The position numbers were made by a program, and so were the translations under genes. DNA of 64,000 nucleotides from Actinomycetes bacterium (GTDB taxonomy: Bacteria > Actinomycetota > Actinomycetes > Propionibacteriales > Nocardioidaceae), in assembly GCA_023396115.1 (NCBI GenBank), contig JAEWXC010000035.1:32870-96869 (forward strand), written 5' to 3'. Within the stretch, counting starts at the first letter, position 1. Each line of letters starts with the position of its first letter. The notes beneath the pieces were generated by a model. That model did not search any database. It worked only from the letters and a program-made list of their open reading frames with translations, and was not told where the DNA came from. Shown here in pieces: positions 55,314-63,762 of the stretch.

Positions 55314-56021
55314 TCAGCCCAGCGCCGCCTCCAGGGCGATCTCGACCATGTCCCCGAAGGTCTGCTCCCGCTCGGCGGCGGTGGTCTCCTCGCCGGTGAC
55401 CAGGTGGTCGGAGACGGTGCACACCGCCAACGCCCGGCGCCCGTGCGAGGCGGCGATCGTGTACAGCGACGAGGCCTCCATCTCGATGCCGAGCACCCCG
55501 TGCTCGGTCATCGTGCGGGTCAGGTCGGGGCGCGGGGAGTAGAAGGAGTCGCTGGAGAACAACAACCCGACGTGGTGGCGGACCTCCGGGCGACGTTCGG
55601 CGGCCTCGACGGCGCCGCGCAGCAGCCCGAAGTCGGCCACCGGGGCGAACTGGTAGCCGCCGAACCGGTGCACGTTGGCGCCGGAGTCGGTGCAGGCACC
55701 GGAGCCGATGATCACGTCCCGGATGCCGACCTTCTCGGTGAGGCCACCGCAGGAGCCGACCCGGACCACCGTGGCCACGTCGTAGAACCGGAACAGCTCC
55801 TCGGCGTAGATCGCGATCGACGGCTGTCCCATGCCCGAGCCCTGCACCGAGACCTGCTGGCCGCGCCAGGTGCCGGTGTAGCCGTACATCCCGCGCACCT
55901 CGTTGTAGCAGGTGGCGTCGGTCAGGAACGTCTCCGCGATCCAGCGGGCCCGCAGCGGGTCGCCGGGCATCAGGACGACGGGGGCGATCTGACCGGGCTC
56001 GGCGCCGATGTGGGTGCTCAT
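55314..56021 (-). CDS. deoD: Purine-nucleoside phosphorylase DeoD type
   Basis: This 235-residue enzyme phosphorolyses purine (deoxy)nucleosides to base and (deoxy)ribose-1-phosphate. Motifs include VVLMPGDPLRARWIA, VQGSGMGQPSIAIY, VVRVGSCGG, GIEMEASSLY and VCTVSDH, as in hexameric DeoD proteins. The ATG at 56021 is chosen because TACGTT lies 7 nt upstream; the frame also opens at a TTG 9 bp earlier. It shares a 47-bp divergent promoter region with nudC. Confidence 0.92.
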   Translation of the reverse strand: MSTHIGAEPGQIAPVVLMPGDPLRARWIAETFLTDATCYNEVRGMYGYTGTWRGQQVSVQGSGMGQPSIAIYAEELFRFYDVATVVRVGSCGGLTEKVGIRDVIIGSGACTDSGANVHRFGGYQFAPVADFGLLRGAVEAAERRPEVRHHVGLLFSSDSFYSPRPDLTRTMTEHGVLGIEMEASSLYTIAASHGRRALAVCTVSDHLVTGEETTAAEREQTFGDMVEIALEAALG

Positions 56022-56068
56022 GAAAGGCAACGTACTGCGCCGGTGCGCCGCGCAGTAGCCTCAGCCGG
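56022..56068. promoter_or_regulatory. Overlapping divergent promoters, deoD and nudC
   Basis: Minus strand TACGTT (56034-56029) and plus strand TAGCCT (56056-56061), each 7 nt from its start codon, have only 21 bp between them. The -35 region of each promoter must lie over the -10 of the other. Confidence 0.55.
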
Positions 56069-57004
56069 GTGAGCCGTGAAGAGCTGCAGTCCCAGCCGCA
56101 CCTGGCCCTCTCGGTCCGGGCCCACAACCGGGAGGCGCTGCACCGCACCGACCCGGACTGGCTCGAGGAGCGGTGGGCCGACCCGACCACCCGGGTGCTG
56201 GTGGTGGCGGGCAATCGGGTCGCACCCGGCGACGGCATCGGCTGGGTCGGCCCGCAGCAGGCCCCGACCGGTGAGCGGATCCTGCTCGGCCACCGCGACG
56301 GGGTCACCCGGTTCGCGGTGCTGGTGGACCGGCACGACGTGCCCGGCGGTACCGACGACTGGGTCGGCCTGCGCGGCCTGTTCAGCGTGCTCGCGCCCGC
56401 CGACGACCGGGCCGCCGAGGAGGCCCCGTGGCTGTTCCACGCGATCGGCCTGGCCGAGTGGCGTGCCGCCACCCGGTTCTGTCCCCGCTGCGGCGGCCAC
56501 CTGGAGCCCCGCTCGGCCGGCCACGAGCTGCGCTGCACCGGGTGCGGTCGCCCCCAGTTCCCGCGCAGCGACCCGGCGGTCATCATGGCCATCGCCCACG
56601 GGGAGCCCGGCAGCCCCACCGAGCGTCTGCTGCTGGGGCGCCAGGCCAGCTGGCCGGTCACCCAGTGGTCCACCTTGGCCGGTTTCTGCGAACCCGGGGA
56701 GCGGCTCGAGGACGCCGTTCGGCGCGAGGTGCTGGAGGAGACCGGCGTGCAGGTGGGTGACGTGGAGTACTTCGGGTCCCAGCCGTGGCCGCTGCCGGCG
56801 AGCCTGATGGTGGGGTTCACCGGACGGGCCACCTCCACCGAGATCCACGTCGACGGTGCCGAGATCGCGGACGCCCGGTGGTTCACCCGTGAGGACCTGG
56901 CCGCGGGGCTGCGCGACGGGTCGGTCACCGTCCCGCGGGCGGTCTCGATCTCGTCCTCGCTGCTGGCGGGCTGGTACGGCTCCGAGCTGCCCTCCGCCGG
57001 CTGA
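56069..57004 (+). CDS. nudC: NAD(H) pyrophosphatase NudC
   Basis: NudC hydrolyses NADH to NMNH and AMP and, in other bacteria, removes NAD caps from RNA 5' ends. The 311-residue protein has an N-terminal domain, a zinc ribbon (CPRCGG and CTGCGRPQFPR) and a Nudix domain with the box GFCEPGERLEDAVRREVLEE. The SQPWPLPASLMVGF motif that follows marks NADH specificity. The GTG start is leaderless by spacing. Confidence 0.93.
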   Translation: MSREELQSQPHLALSVRAHNREALHRTDPDWLEERWADPTTRVLVVAGNRVAPGDGIGWVGPQQAPTGERILLGHRDGVTRFAVLVDRHDVPGGTDDWVGLRGLFSVLAPADDRAAEEAPWLFHAIGLAEWRAATRFCPRCGGHLEPRSAGHELRCTGCGRPQFPRSDPAVIMAIAHGEPGSPTERLLLGRQASWPVTQWSTLAGFCEPGERLEDAVRREVLEETGVQVGDVEYFGSQPWPLPASLMVGFTGRATSTEIHVDGAEIADARWFTREDLAAGLRDGSVTVPRAVSISSSLLAGWYGSELPSAG

Positions 57005-57088
57005 CGCTCCCGCGCGGTGAGGGCCGGGCCGTGGTGCAGTTCCCCGGTTCACCCGGTCCGGGGCCAGTCGCGCCGCTAGCCTGCCTGC

Positions 57089-58699
57089 ATGGACTGCGGG
57101 CCGGTCGACTCGGTGCTGGGGCGTCTGGTCGACCCTGCGGCGGACCCCACCGCGCTGCGCGCCGACCCGTCCCAGGGGCGTACCCGGGCCCACGCGGTCG
57201 ACGCGCTGACGGCCTTCTGGGCCGGCGACCACGAGGCCTGCGGACGCCACGCCAGGGCCGCCCGGGCCGTCGCCGCCACTCCGGACGACCAGGCACTGGC
57301 CTGGGCCGCGGCCGGTCTCGCCAGCTCCGGCGCGACCCCCGCGACCAGGGTCGACTGGGCCGCTGCCGCAGCGTTGCTGGACCGGGCTCCGGCCGCACCC
57401 GGCCCGGCTCTGGCGCCCTACCTGCTGGCCGAGGCCGCCCTGGCGTGCGCGCGCCTGGACGTGGCCAGCGCGCTGATCACCGACCTCGGTTGGGTGCAGA
57501 CCTGGGCGGGCCACCGGTTCGAGGCGGTGGTCCTGGCCACCGTGGTGCGGATCCGTGCGTTCACCGGCCGGATCGACCTGGCTGCGGAGGGTCTGGCGGC
57601 CCTGGAGGTGGCCGCCGGGCGCAGCGGCACGGTGGCGCTGGCCGAGGCGGTGGCGGTGCTGGTGCACGGCAACGCCGACCATCCCGAGGAGACCCAGGCC
57701 CGGATCGACGCGGTGGTGGCCTCACGCACCCCCACCGGGACCCACCTGGGGCGTGGCGTGCACCTGCTGGCCGCCTACGGCGCGCTGTCGCTGGGCGACG
57801 TCGGCCAGGCGGCCTCACTGGTCCTGCTGGCCACCGCTGAGGGCGGCTTCGACCGGCTTCCGCTGGTCGACCGGGCGCTGGCCTGGGAGGTGCTGACCCA
57901 CGCCGCGCTGCTGGTGGGGGACCTGGAGGCAGCGCACGCGTGGGCGGTCGCCTCGGCGCCGCTGCGGCACCACCCGATCGCCCGGCCGCCCTGTGAACGA
58001 CTGCTGGCCCGGATCGCGCTGGCCGAGGACGACCCGGTCCGGGCGATGCGGCACGCCGCGACGGCCGTCGACGCGGCCCGGGCCGAGGGGCGGGAGATCG
58101 AGGCGGCCGAGGGCACGATCCTGCTCGCCCGGGCCCGGATCGCCGACGACCGGGTCGCCGAGGCCACCCGGTCGCTGCGGGAGGCCGTGCAGGAGTCCGA
58201 CGCGCGGGGCTACCACGCGGTTCGTCGCTCGGCGGGTCAGGTGCTGGCCAGCGCCCGACGGCGGTTGCCGCCGCCGAGCGCGGGTGGCTGGGAGGTGCTC
58301 TCGGTGCGGGAGCGGCAGGTGGCCGAGCACGTCCTGGAGGGCCACGACGTCACGGCGGTGGCGCGCCGGATGGGGGTCTCGCCGTCGACGGTCCGGGTGC
58401 ACCTGTCCCGGGTGCTGTGCGCGTTCGGGGTGAGCAGCCGCCTGGGACGCGTGCTGGCCCTCGGCCCGCGGGGCGAGGCGGACTGGGAGCCGCCGGTGTC
58501 GCTGACCCGGCGGCAGCAGGAGGTGACCGCGCTGGTGGCGCGGGGTCACGACAACACCGAGGTCGCCCACCTGCTCGGGATCAGTGTGAAGGCCGTGGAG
58601 AAGCACGTCGGGGACGCGTTGCGCCGCTGGGAGGCGCCGAGCCGGTTCCACCTGGCCCGCTGCTGGATGCTGCACCAGGGGCTGCCCCCGACCGGGTGA
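57089..58699 (+). CDS. LuxR-family regulator with two tandem HTH domains
   Basis: This 536-residue protein has a helical-repeat (TPR-like) N-terminal region of about 390 residues and no P-loop ATPase domain. Two LuxR/GerE helix-turn-helix units follow: 404-459 (LSVRERQVAEHVLEGHDVTAVARRMGVSPSTVRVHL) and 472-527 (LTRRQQEVTALVARGHDNTEVAHLLGISVKAVEKHV). Both keep the TxRQxxV-like start and recognition helix, so each may bind DNA. The ATG is 6 nt after TAGCCT. The target is unknown. Confidence 0.85.
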   Translation: MDCGPVDSVLGRLVDPAADPTALRADPSQGRTRAHAVDALTAFWAGDHEACGRHARAARAVAATPDDQALAWAAAGLASSGATPATRVDWAAAAALLDRAPAAPGPALAPYLLAEAALACARLDVASALITDLGWVQTWAGHRFEAVVLATVVRIRAFTGRIDLAAEGLAALEVAAGRSGTVALAEAVAVLVHGNADHPEETQARIDAVVASRTPTGTHLGRGVHLLAAYGALSLGDVGQAASLVLLATAEGGFDRLPLVDRALAWEVLTHAALLVGDLEAAHAWAVASAPLRHHPIARPPCERLLARIALAEDDPVRAMRHAATAVDAARAEGREIEAAEGTILLARARIADDRVAEATRSLREAVQESDARGYHAVRRSAGQVLASARRRLPPPSAGGWEVLSVRERQVAEHVLEGHDVTAVARRMGVSPSTVRVHLSRVLCAFGVSSRLGRVLALGPRGEADWEPPVSLTRRQQEVTALVARGHDNTEVAHLLGISVKAVEKHVGDALRRWEAPSRFHLARCWMLHQGLPPTG

Positions 58700-58733
58700 G
58701 CCCGCCCCCCGGCCGGGCCCACCCCTCCGCTGG

Positions 58734-59399
58734 TCAGCGGAGCCGAGTCGTGGAGAACGTGAACGCGCACTGCTCCGTGCCGCCAGCCGCGTTGGTGAAG
58801 GTCACCAGCAGCTTGCCGCCGACACTGCCCACGCGGGTGCTCACCGGGACGCACGTGGTGACGGACACCGACGTGTGGAAGTTCTGGTAGAAGTAGTCGG
58901 TCGAGGTCAGTTCGATCTCGTACCGCCCGATCCCGGCGTTCCACGACGAGGTGTCCACGCCCGTGGACGTGTCGGGTGCGATGACGCCGGCGGGGCTCAC
59001 GTAGCCGTTGGCGATCGGCGTCATGGCAGCGAGTTCGGCGAGCGCCTCGGCGCCCTCGTCCACCTGGGCGGCGGTGCCCTCGGCCAGCGCACGCACCTCG
59101 TCCACGGAACTGGTCGACGCGAAGTCGGAAGCGTCCTTGCCGTCCAGCCGGTCGGCGTTCAGCCGGGCCACCAGGCCGGTGCCGTTCACCTTCAGCGGCG
59201 GGGCGGTGGAACTCTTGGTGCGCAGCGACAGGGCGGGTCCGCCGGTGGTGCGCTTCAGCGTGGTCACCCGGTCGGCCTTGTTGGTCTTGCCGAGCACGAA
59301 GCCCTTCCCGGTGGCAGCCAAGGAGGCGGCGTTGCCCACGATCAGCAGGAGCAACGTGGCTCCCAGGACGGTCAGCGTGGTCGTCAGTCTGGTACGCAC
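58734..59399 (-). CDS. Secreted protein with NADxLDGKxASDF motif
   Basis: This 221-residue exported protein has an N-terminal hydrophobic signal (about 7-30). A short motif, LNADRLDGKDASDFA (about 81-95), is common in bacterial surface and phage-tail-like proteins. A helical stretch and a C-terminal beta domain with two Cys follow (TTCVPVS and TEQCAFTF), probably a disulfide. The GTG at 59399 has a GAGAGG ribosome site. The function is unknown. Confidence 0.72.
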   Translation of the reverse strand: MRTRLTTTLTVLGATLLLLIVGNAASLAATGKGFVLGKTNKADRVTTLKRTTGGPALSLRTKSSTAPPLKVNGTGLVARLNADRLDGKDASDFASTSSVDEVRALAEGTAAQVDEGAEALAELAAMTPIANGYVSPAGVIAPDTSTGVDTSSWNAGIGRYEIELTSTDYFYQNFHTSVSVTTCVPVSTRVGSVGGKLLVTFTNAAGGTEQCAFTFSTTRLR

Positions 59400-59500
59400 G
59401 GTGGCCCCTCTCGGTTCGGTGGGGTCCAGTGTCGTACCGCGGCGGGTGGCGGTGAAGCGGGGGAAAACGCGTAATCGCGGCCCCGGTGGTCGGGCCGGGT

Positions 59501-59749
59501 TCAGCCCAGCTCGGCCAGTTTCGCCTTCACCTGCGCCACCGACGGGTTGGTCTGGGCGGTGCCGTCGGAGTACACCAGCGTCGGCACCGTCTGGTTGCCG
59601 CCGTTGACCTGCTCGACGATCTGGGCTGCCTCGGGGACCTGCTCGATGTCGACGATGTCGATCTCGATGCCCTCCCGGTCCAGCTGGCTCTTGAGCCGGT
59701 GGCAGTACCCGCACCACGGGGTCGAGTACATGGTCACGGTGGCGCTCAT
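59501..59749 (-). CDS. mrx1: Mycoredoxin (glutaredoxin-like)
   Basis: This 82-residue thioredoxin-fold protein has the CGYC active site (C13 and C16) and the TVPTLVYSDG cis-Pro loop. Mycoredoxins reduce mycothiol mixed disulfides in actinobacteria. The position near nudC and uvrD2 matches mycobacteria. A GAGGAG ribosome site precedes the ATG. The start codon overlaps the last codon of the decayed toxin frame. Confidence 0.9.
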   Translation of the reverse strand: MSATVTMYSTPWCGYCHRLKSQLDREGIEIDIVDIEQVPEAAQIVEQVNGGNQTVPTLVYSDGTAQTNPSVAQVKAKLAELG

Positions 59750-60109
59750 CGGGTCTCCTCAGGGGTGGGCGGTACCTCCATGGAACCACTGGGCGCCTGA
59801 GGATGTTCCATTGGTCGTCGACGTTCGAGGAACGGCCCCAGGTCATGTCGGTCATGGACCAGAGCGATGACGTCCACCACGCGAGCGTCACGGGCGCGGT
59901 GCAGCACGCGGTACGGGTACACCTGCAGGGACTCTCGGCGTGTGTCTCCTCGGATGGGTGCCATCAGGGTCGGATGGGCTGCAACCCGACGCAGTGCTAT
60001 TTCGAACGCAGCGATGAATGGAGCGACATGAGGTGGGGCTTCCCGGGCGTACCAAGCAACCGCCGCGGCAACATCGGCCTGCGCTGAGGGGCAGAACCGT
60101 CCAAGCCAT
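59746..60109 (-). pseudogene. Frameshifted ParE/RelE-type toxin
   Basis: Translation from the ATG at 60109, which overlaps the antitoxin stop as TGATG, gives MAWTVLPLSA and then runs out of family sequence. In another frame the text continues ADVAAAVAWYAREAPPHVAPF through QVYPYRVLHRARDARVVDVIALVHDRHD, which is the ParE toxin core. The switch lies near 60078-60084 and is explained by a 2-base deletion or 1-base insertion. No usable start precedes the second frame until an internal ATG at 59964, so an intact toxin cannot be made. The tail reads into mrx1. Confidence 0.7.
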
Positions 60110-60333
60110 CAGGCAGGTAGGAAACGTGCACGAAGCTCTTGGATGACTTCGTCAGCAGGACGCCCGGCGTTGGGATCGGCCTCGATCTCGGCCAAGCGCT
60201 CGTCGATGAGCGCTGCGAGTTCTGGACTGATATCAGGCTGCGGCTCCAAGGAGGCGCTCAGCGCATCGGCCAGTGCACGCCGATCATCGGCAGGCAGTCG
60301 CAGTGCCTGTGCGAAGACGTCGGCCGTGGTCAT
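60109..60333 (-). CDS. Addiction-module antitoxin (Unstab_antitox-like)
   Basis: This 74-residue protein, MTTADVFAQALRLPADDRRALADALSASL and ADEVIQELRARFLPA, fits the small antitoxin family that pairs with ParE/RelE toxins. It is intact. The ATG is 6 nt after TAGGCT (minus strand, 60345-60340). Its partner downstream is frameshifted, so this is likely a relic or a stand-alone antitoxin. Confidence 0.82.
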   Translation of the reverse strand: MTTADVFAQALRLPADDRRALADALSASLEPQPDISPELAALIDERLAEIEADPNAGRPADEVIQELRARFLPA

Positions 60334-60455
60334 GTGGTGAGCCTACGCCGAGCGAGCGTCCGACACCTCCGTCCTCCACAGCCACGAGGTGCGGGACGGT
60401 GCACGCTGGCGCAGCACCGACTCCGGAGTGGAATGTTCCGACCTAGGCTGGGGTG

Positions 60456-60797
60456 GTGCACCGCATCTTCACCACCTCCGTCGCCTCCGTGTACCCGCAC
60501 TACGTCACCAAGGCCGAGCGCAAGGGACGCTCCGAGGACGAGGTCCGCCAGGTGATCTGCTGGCTGACCGGGTTCGACGACGACGAGCTGACCCGGCACC
60601 TGGCGCAGGAGTCGACGTTCGAGGAGTTCTTCGCCGCCGCCACCCTGAACCCGGGCGCGGAGCTGATCACCGGCAGCGTCTGCGGCGTCAAGGTGCAGGA
60701 GGTCGACGACCCGCTGATGCGCCGGATCCGGTACCTGGACAAGCTCGTCGAGGAGCTGGCGCGGGGCAAGGCGATGGAGAAGGTTCTCCGCTCCTGA
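60456..60797 (+). CDS. DUF2200 family protein
   Basis: This 113-residue protein, MHRIFTTSVASVYPHYVTKAERKGRSEDEVRQVICWLTGF, is typical of DUF2200, a family of unknown function with a YdhG/ENC-like look. There is no signal or membrane helix. Two GTG codons are adjacent; the one at 60456 is 6 nt after TAGGCT and is preferred. Confidence 0.88.
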   Translation: MHRIFTTSVASVYPHYVTKAERKGRSEDEVRQVICWLTGFDDDELTRHLAQESTFEEFFAAATLNPGAELITGSVCGVKVQEVDDPLMRRIRYLDKLVEELARGKAMEKVLRS

Positions 60798-60915
60798 TCC
60801 CCAGCCCCCTCGGCCCGGCCGGTGTGCACAGGCCGCCGCCGACCGGTGCGCGGTCGTGTCGCCGGGGCCGTCTACTGTCGGTCCCGTCCTACCGCCCACC
60901 GACCGGAGCCCGTTG

Positions 60916-62979
60916 ATGCACCCCGACCAGCTGCTGAGCGCGCTCGACCCCGAGCAGCGCAGGGTCGCCGAGCAGCTGCGTGGACCGGTACGGGTGCTGG
61001 CCGGGGCGGGCACCGGCAAGACCCGGGCGATCACCCACCGCATCGCCCACGGCGTGCACACCGGCGTCTACGCGCCCACCGAGGTGCTCGCCGTCACCTT
61101 CACCACCCGGGCCGCAGGGGAGATGCGCACCCGACTCCGAGGGCTCGGTGCCCCGGGGGTGCAGGCCCGCACGTTCCACTCCGCCGCGCTGCGCCAGCTG
61201 CGCTACTTCTGGCCGCGGGTGCACGGGCACGAACTGCCCACGCTGGTGGAGTCGAAGCTGCCGATCCTGGGCAACGCGATCTCGCGACAGCGGTTGCGGG
61301 CCGACCAGGCGGCCATGCGCGACCTGGCCAGCGAGATCGAGTGGGCCAAGGTCTCCAACGTCTCTCCGGAGGGCTACGCCGAGATCGCCCGCCGCCGGGG
61401 CCGTGAGGTCACCGGGTTCGAGCCCGACGTGGTGGGCCGGCTGTTCGCCGGATACGAGGAGCTCAAGCGCAGCCAGGGCCGCATGGACATGGAGGACGTG
61501 CTCCTGCTGAACGCCGGGATGCTGGCCGAGGACGAGCGGGTCGCGGCCCAGGTCCGGCGCCAGTACAAGTGGTTCGTCGTCGACGAGTTCCAGGACGTCT
61601 CGCCGCTGCAGTGGGCGCTTCTGGAGCTGTGGCTCGGCGGCCGCGACGAGCTCTGCGTGGTCGGCGACCCCAGCCAGACCATCTACTCCTTCGCCGGCGC
61701 GGACGCCGACTACCTGCGCACCTTCGCCGAGCGCTACCCCGGCACCACCTCGTTGGAGCTGGTCCGCAACTACCGGTCCACCCCGCAGGTGGTGACCCTG
61801 GCCAACCAGCTGCTCGCCGGCACCCCCAGCCGGGGCGTGGAGCTCCAGGCCCAGGGCGGCGACGGCCCGGTGGTCGGCTGGAGCGAGGAGCCCGACGAGG
61901 TCGCCGAGGCCGAGCACGTCGCGGCGCGGGCCGCCGAGCTCATCGAGTCCGGGGTCCCGGCCGGGGAGATCGCGGTGCTGTTCCGGATCAACGCCCAGTC
62001 CGAGGCGTTCGAGGAGGCGCTGAGCCGACGCGGGGTGCCCTACGTGGTCCGCGGCGCCGCGCGCTTCTTCGACCGGCCCGAGGTGCGCAAGGCCGTGACC
62101 CTGATCCGGGGCGGCGCCCGCGCCGGCCAGGGCGGGGACGACACCGCCGAGGGTGTCGTGGCCGTGGTCACCGGCGTGGTCAGCGGCGAGGGCTGGAGCG
62201 AGCAGGCCCCCGAACGTGGCCAGCAGCGTGACCGCTGGGAGTCCTGGCAGGCGCTGGTCGACCTGGCGGTCGACTGGGCCGCCGAGGGCGGTGACCTGGC
62301 CGGGTTCGTCGACGACCTGGACCGGCGGGCCGCCGAGCAGCACGCACCCGTCGCGGAGGGGGTCGTGCTGGCCTCGCTGCACACCGCGAAGGGACTGGAG
62401 TGGGACGCGGTCTTCCTGGTCGGGTTGCAGGACGGCACCCTGCCGATCAGCTACGCCCAGATCCCGCGCGAGGTCGAGGAGGAGCGGCGGCTGCTCTACG
62501 TCGGCATCACCCGGGCCCGGCGGTACCTGGCGCTGTCCTGGTCCCTGGCCCGCAACCCCGGCGGCCAGGCCCGGCGGAAGGTCTCCCGGTTCCTGGCCGA
62601 GCTGTCCCCGGTGGCGGCCCGTTCGGCGGCCGTGGCCGCGGCCAAGCAGGGGAGTGGACGCAACCGCAAGGCGCTGCACTGCCGCAGCTGTGCGGCACCG
62701 CTGCAGACCCCGGCGGAGAAGAAGAAGGGCCGCTGCGCCGACTGCCCCACCACCTACGACGAAGCCGTCTTCGAGCGGCTGCGCGAGTGGCGCAAGCAGC
62801 GCGCCGAGGCCGACTCGGTGCCGGCGTTCGTGGTGTGCACCGACGCCACCCTGGAGCTGGTCGCGGAGTTTCTGCCGCGGACCGAGCTGGCGTTGCTGAA
62901 GATCAACGGCATCGGCAAGGCCAAGGTCGACAAGTACGGCGAGGACCTGCTGGCCCTGATGGAGGAACTGGCCGGCTGA
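60916..62979 (+). CDS. uvrD2: ATP-dependent DNA helicase UvrD2
   Basis: This 687-residue SF1 helicase has Walker A AGAGTGKTR (K35), VVDEFQDVSPLQ, GDPSQTIYSFAGA and TAKGLEWDAVFLVG. After the motor comes the UvrD2 hallmark: a tetracysteine segment (LHCRSCAAPL and GRCADCPTTY) and then a C-terminal HRDC domain (about 615-687, ELLAL-like end). A ribosome site GGAG is 8 nt upstream. TACTGT near 60871 may be the -10. The order mycoredoxin, uvrD2, whiB7 is conserved in actinobacteria. Confidence 0.93.
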   Translation: MHPDQLLSALDPEQRRVAEQLRGPVRVLAGAGTGKTRAITHRIAHGVHTGVYAPTEVLAVTFTTRAAGEMRTRLRGLGAPGVQARTFHSAALRQLRYFWPRVHGHELPTLVESKLPILGNAISRQRLRADQAAMRDLASEIEWAKVSNVSPEGYAEIARRRGREVTGFEPDVVGRLFAGYEELKRSQGRMDMEDVLLLNAGMLAEDERVAAQVRRQYKWFVVDEFQDVSPLQWALLELWLGGRDELCVVGDPSQTIYSFAGADADYLRTFAERYPGTTSLELVRNYRSTPQVVTLANQLLAGTPSRGVELQAQGGDGPVVGWSEEPDEVAEAEHVAARAAELIESGVPAGEIAVLFRINAQSEAFEEALSRRGVPYVVRGAARFFDRPEVRKAVTLIRGGARAGQGGDDTAEGVVAVVTGVVSGEGWSEQAPERGQQRDRWESWQALVDLAVDWAAEGGDLAGFVDDLDRRAAEQHAPVAEGVVLASLHTAKGLEWDAVFLVGLQDGTLPISYAQIPREVEEERRLLYVGITRARRYLALSWSLARNPGGQARRKVSRFLAELSPVAARSAAVAAAKQGSGRNRKALHCRSCAAPLQTPAEKKKGRCADCPTTYDEAVFERLREWRKQRAEADSVPAFVVCTDATLELVAEFLPRTELALLKINGIGKAKVDKYGEDLLALMEELAG

Positions 62980-63025
62980 CCCCGAGGCCCGGGGGAGAGT
63001 GGCAGAAAAACTCGGGTAAGGGGCT

Positions 63026-63064
63026 GAAAAATACTTGCCCATGACATGCGGCGAGGGATAACTT
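63026..63064 (+). promoter_or_regulatory. whiB7 promoter with AT-rich activator site
   Basis: GAAAAATAC (63026-63034) lies directly before TTGCCC (63035-63040); an 18-bp spacer leads to TAACTT (63059-63064). An AT-rich tract abutting -35 is the known WhiB7 target, so the gene is probably self-activated. Confidence 0.65.
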
Positions 63065-63137
63065 CCTCTCACCAACCGAACACGCGCAGACGACCTTGGC
63101 ACGGTCAGCGCCCGAACCGCCAGAGGAGGTGGACCAG

Positions 63138-63323
63138 ATGAGCACGATCTTCATGAACCCGGCAGTCACGCCGGCTTTCGTCATGCCCGCTGCCCTGTCC
63201 ACCTGCGCCACCGCCATCGGCGGTGCCGTGGCGGCCGAGGCCGGAGTGCGTGATCGCGCCGCCGCCACTGCCGCCAAGGCTGCCCACTGGGGTCACCACG
63301 CCTGGAGCCCGCCCACTCTGTAG
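63138..63323 (+). CDS. whiB7 leader peptide (uORF)
   Basis: This 61-codon upstream frame has an excellent GAGGAGGT ribosome site 7 nt before its ATG. It starts MSTIFMNPAVTPAF and ends in AWSPPTL-stop. It lies in the roughly 350-nt leader of whiB7, 20 nt before the terminator hairpin. Translation speed here would decide whether transcription continues, as described for whiB7 leaders in mycobacteria and streptomycetes. Confidence 0.7.
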   Translation: MSTIFMNPAVTPAFVMPAALSTCATAIGGAVAAEAGVRDRAAATAAKAAHWGHHAWSPPTL

Positions 63324-63384
63324 ACGCAGAGATCGGCACCTCCAGGCCGCGGACCCCTCACCGGGATCCGCGGCCTTTCTGTTT
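63301..63384 (+). terminator. whiB7 attenuator: competing hairpin and terminator
   Basis: Terminator: AGGCCGCGGA (63344-63353) pairs with TCCGCGGCCT (63367-63376), followed by TTTCTGTTT. Alternative: CCTGGAG (63301-63307) pairs with CTCCAGG (63340-63346) and encloses a CTCTG/CAGAG hairpin whose loop holds the uORF stop codon. The two share bases 63344-63346. A ribosome at the uORF end would cover CCTGGAG and favour the terminator; a stall further upstream would favour read-through. Confidence 0.7.
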
Positions 63385-63427
63385 CCGCACACACCAGCGA
63401 TCAGGTCCAGAAGAGGAGGTGACACGA

Positions 63428-63694
63428 ATGACCATCAGTGTTCTCGACCGCCCCCAGGCGGCGGAACCGTGCCGGCAGCACGACCCAGAACTCTGGTTCG
63501 CGGAGTCCCCGACCGACGTCGAGCGGGCCAAGAGCCTGTGTGGCTCCTGCCCCCTCCAGGCCATGTGCCTGGCCGCTGCTCTCGAGCGGCGTGAGCCGTG
63601 GGGGGTGTGGGGCGGCGAGCTCTTCCTCCAGGGCGTGGTGATCCCGCGCAAGCGGCCCCGCGGCCGGCCCCGCAAGAACCCCGTCGCCGCCTGA
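63428..63694 (+). CDS. whiB7: Redox-sensitive transcription factor WhiB7
   Basis: WhiB7 binds an Fe-S cluster and the primary sigma factor and turns on intrinsic antibiotic-resistance genes. The 88-residue protein has the four cluster cysteines C15, C38, C41 and C47, the turn GVWGGE and the C-terminal AT-hook RGRPRKN that distinguishes WhiB7 from other WhiB proteins. The ATG at 63428 has AGGAGGT 7 nt upstream. It lies downstream of uvrD2 and an attenuator. Confidence 0.93.
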   Translation: MTISVLDRPQAAEPCRQHDPELWFAESPTDVERAKSLCGSCPLQAMCLAAALERREPWGVWGGELFLQGVVIPRKRPRGRPRKNPVAA

Positions 63695-63762
63695 GCGGCA
63701 CTCCAGCACCAGCACGAAGGACCGAATTCACTCACATGTTGACTCACACCGAAGGACATGCC

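Noticed and set aside
60430..60440. SOS (LexA) box near GGAATGTTCC upstream of DUF2200/uvrD2
   Set aside because: It lacks the GAAC-N4-GTTC form of actinobacterial SOS boxes.
60822..61406. Other-frame reading over the start of uvrD2
   Set aside because: It overlaps a clear UvrD2 helicase and shows only GC-bias residues.
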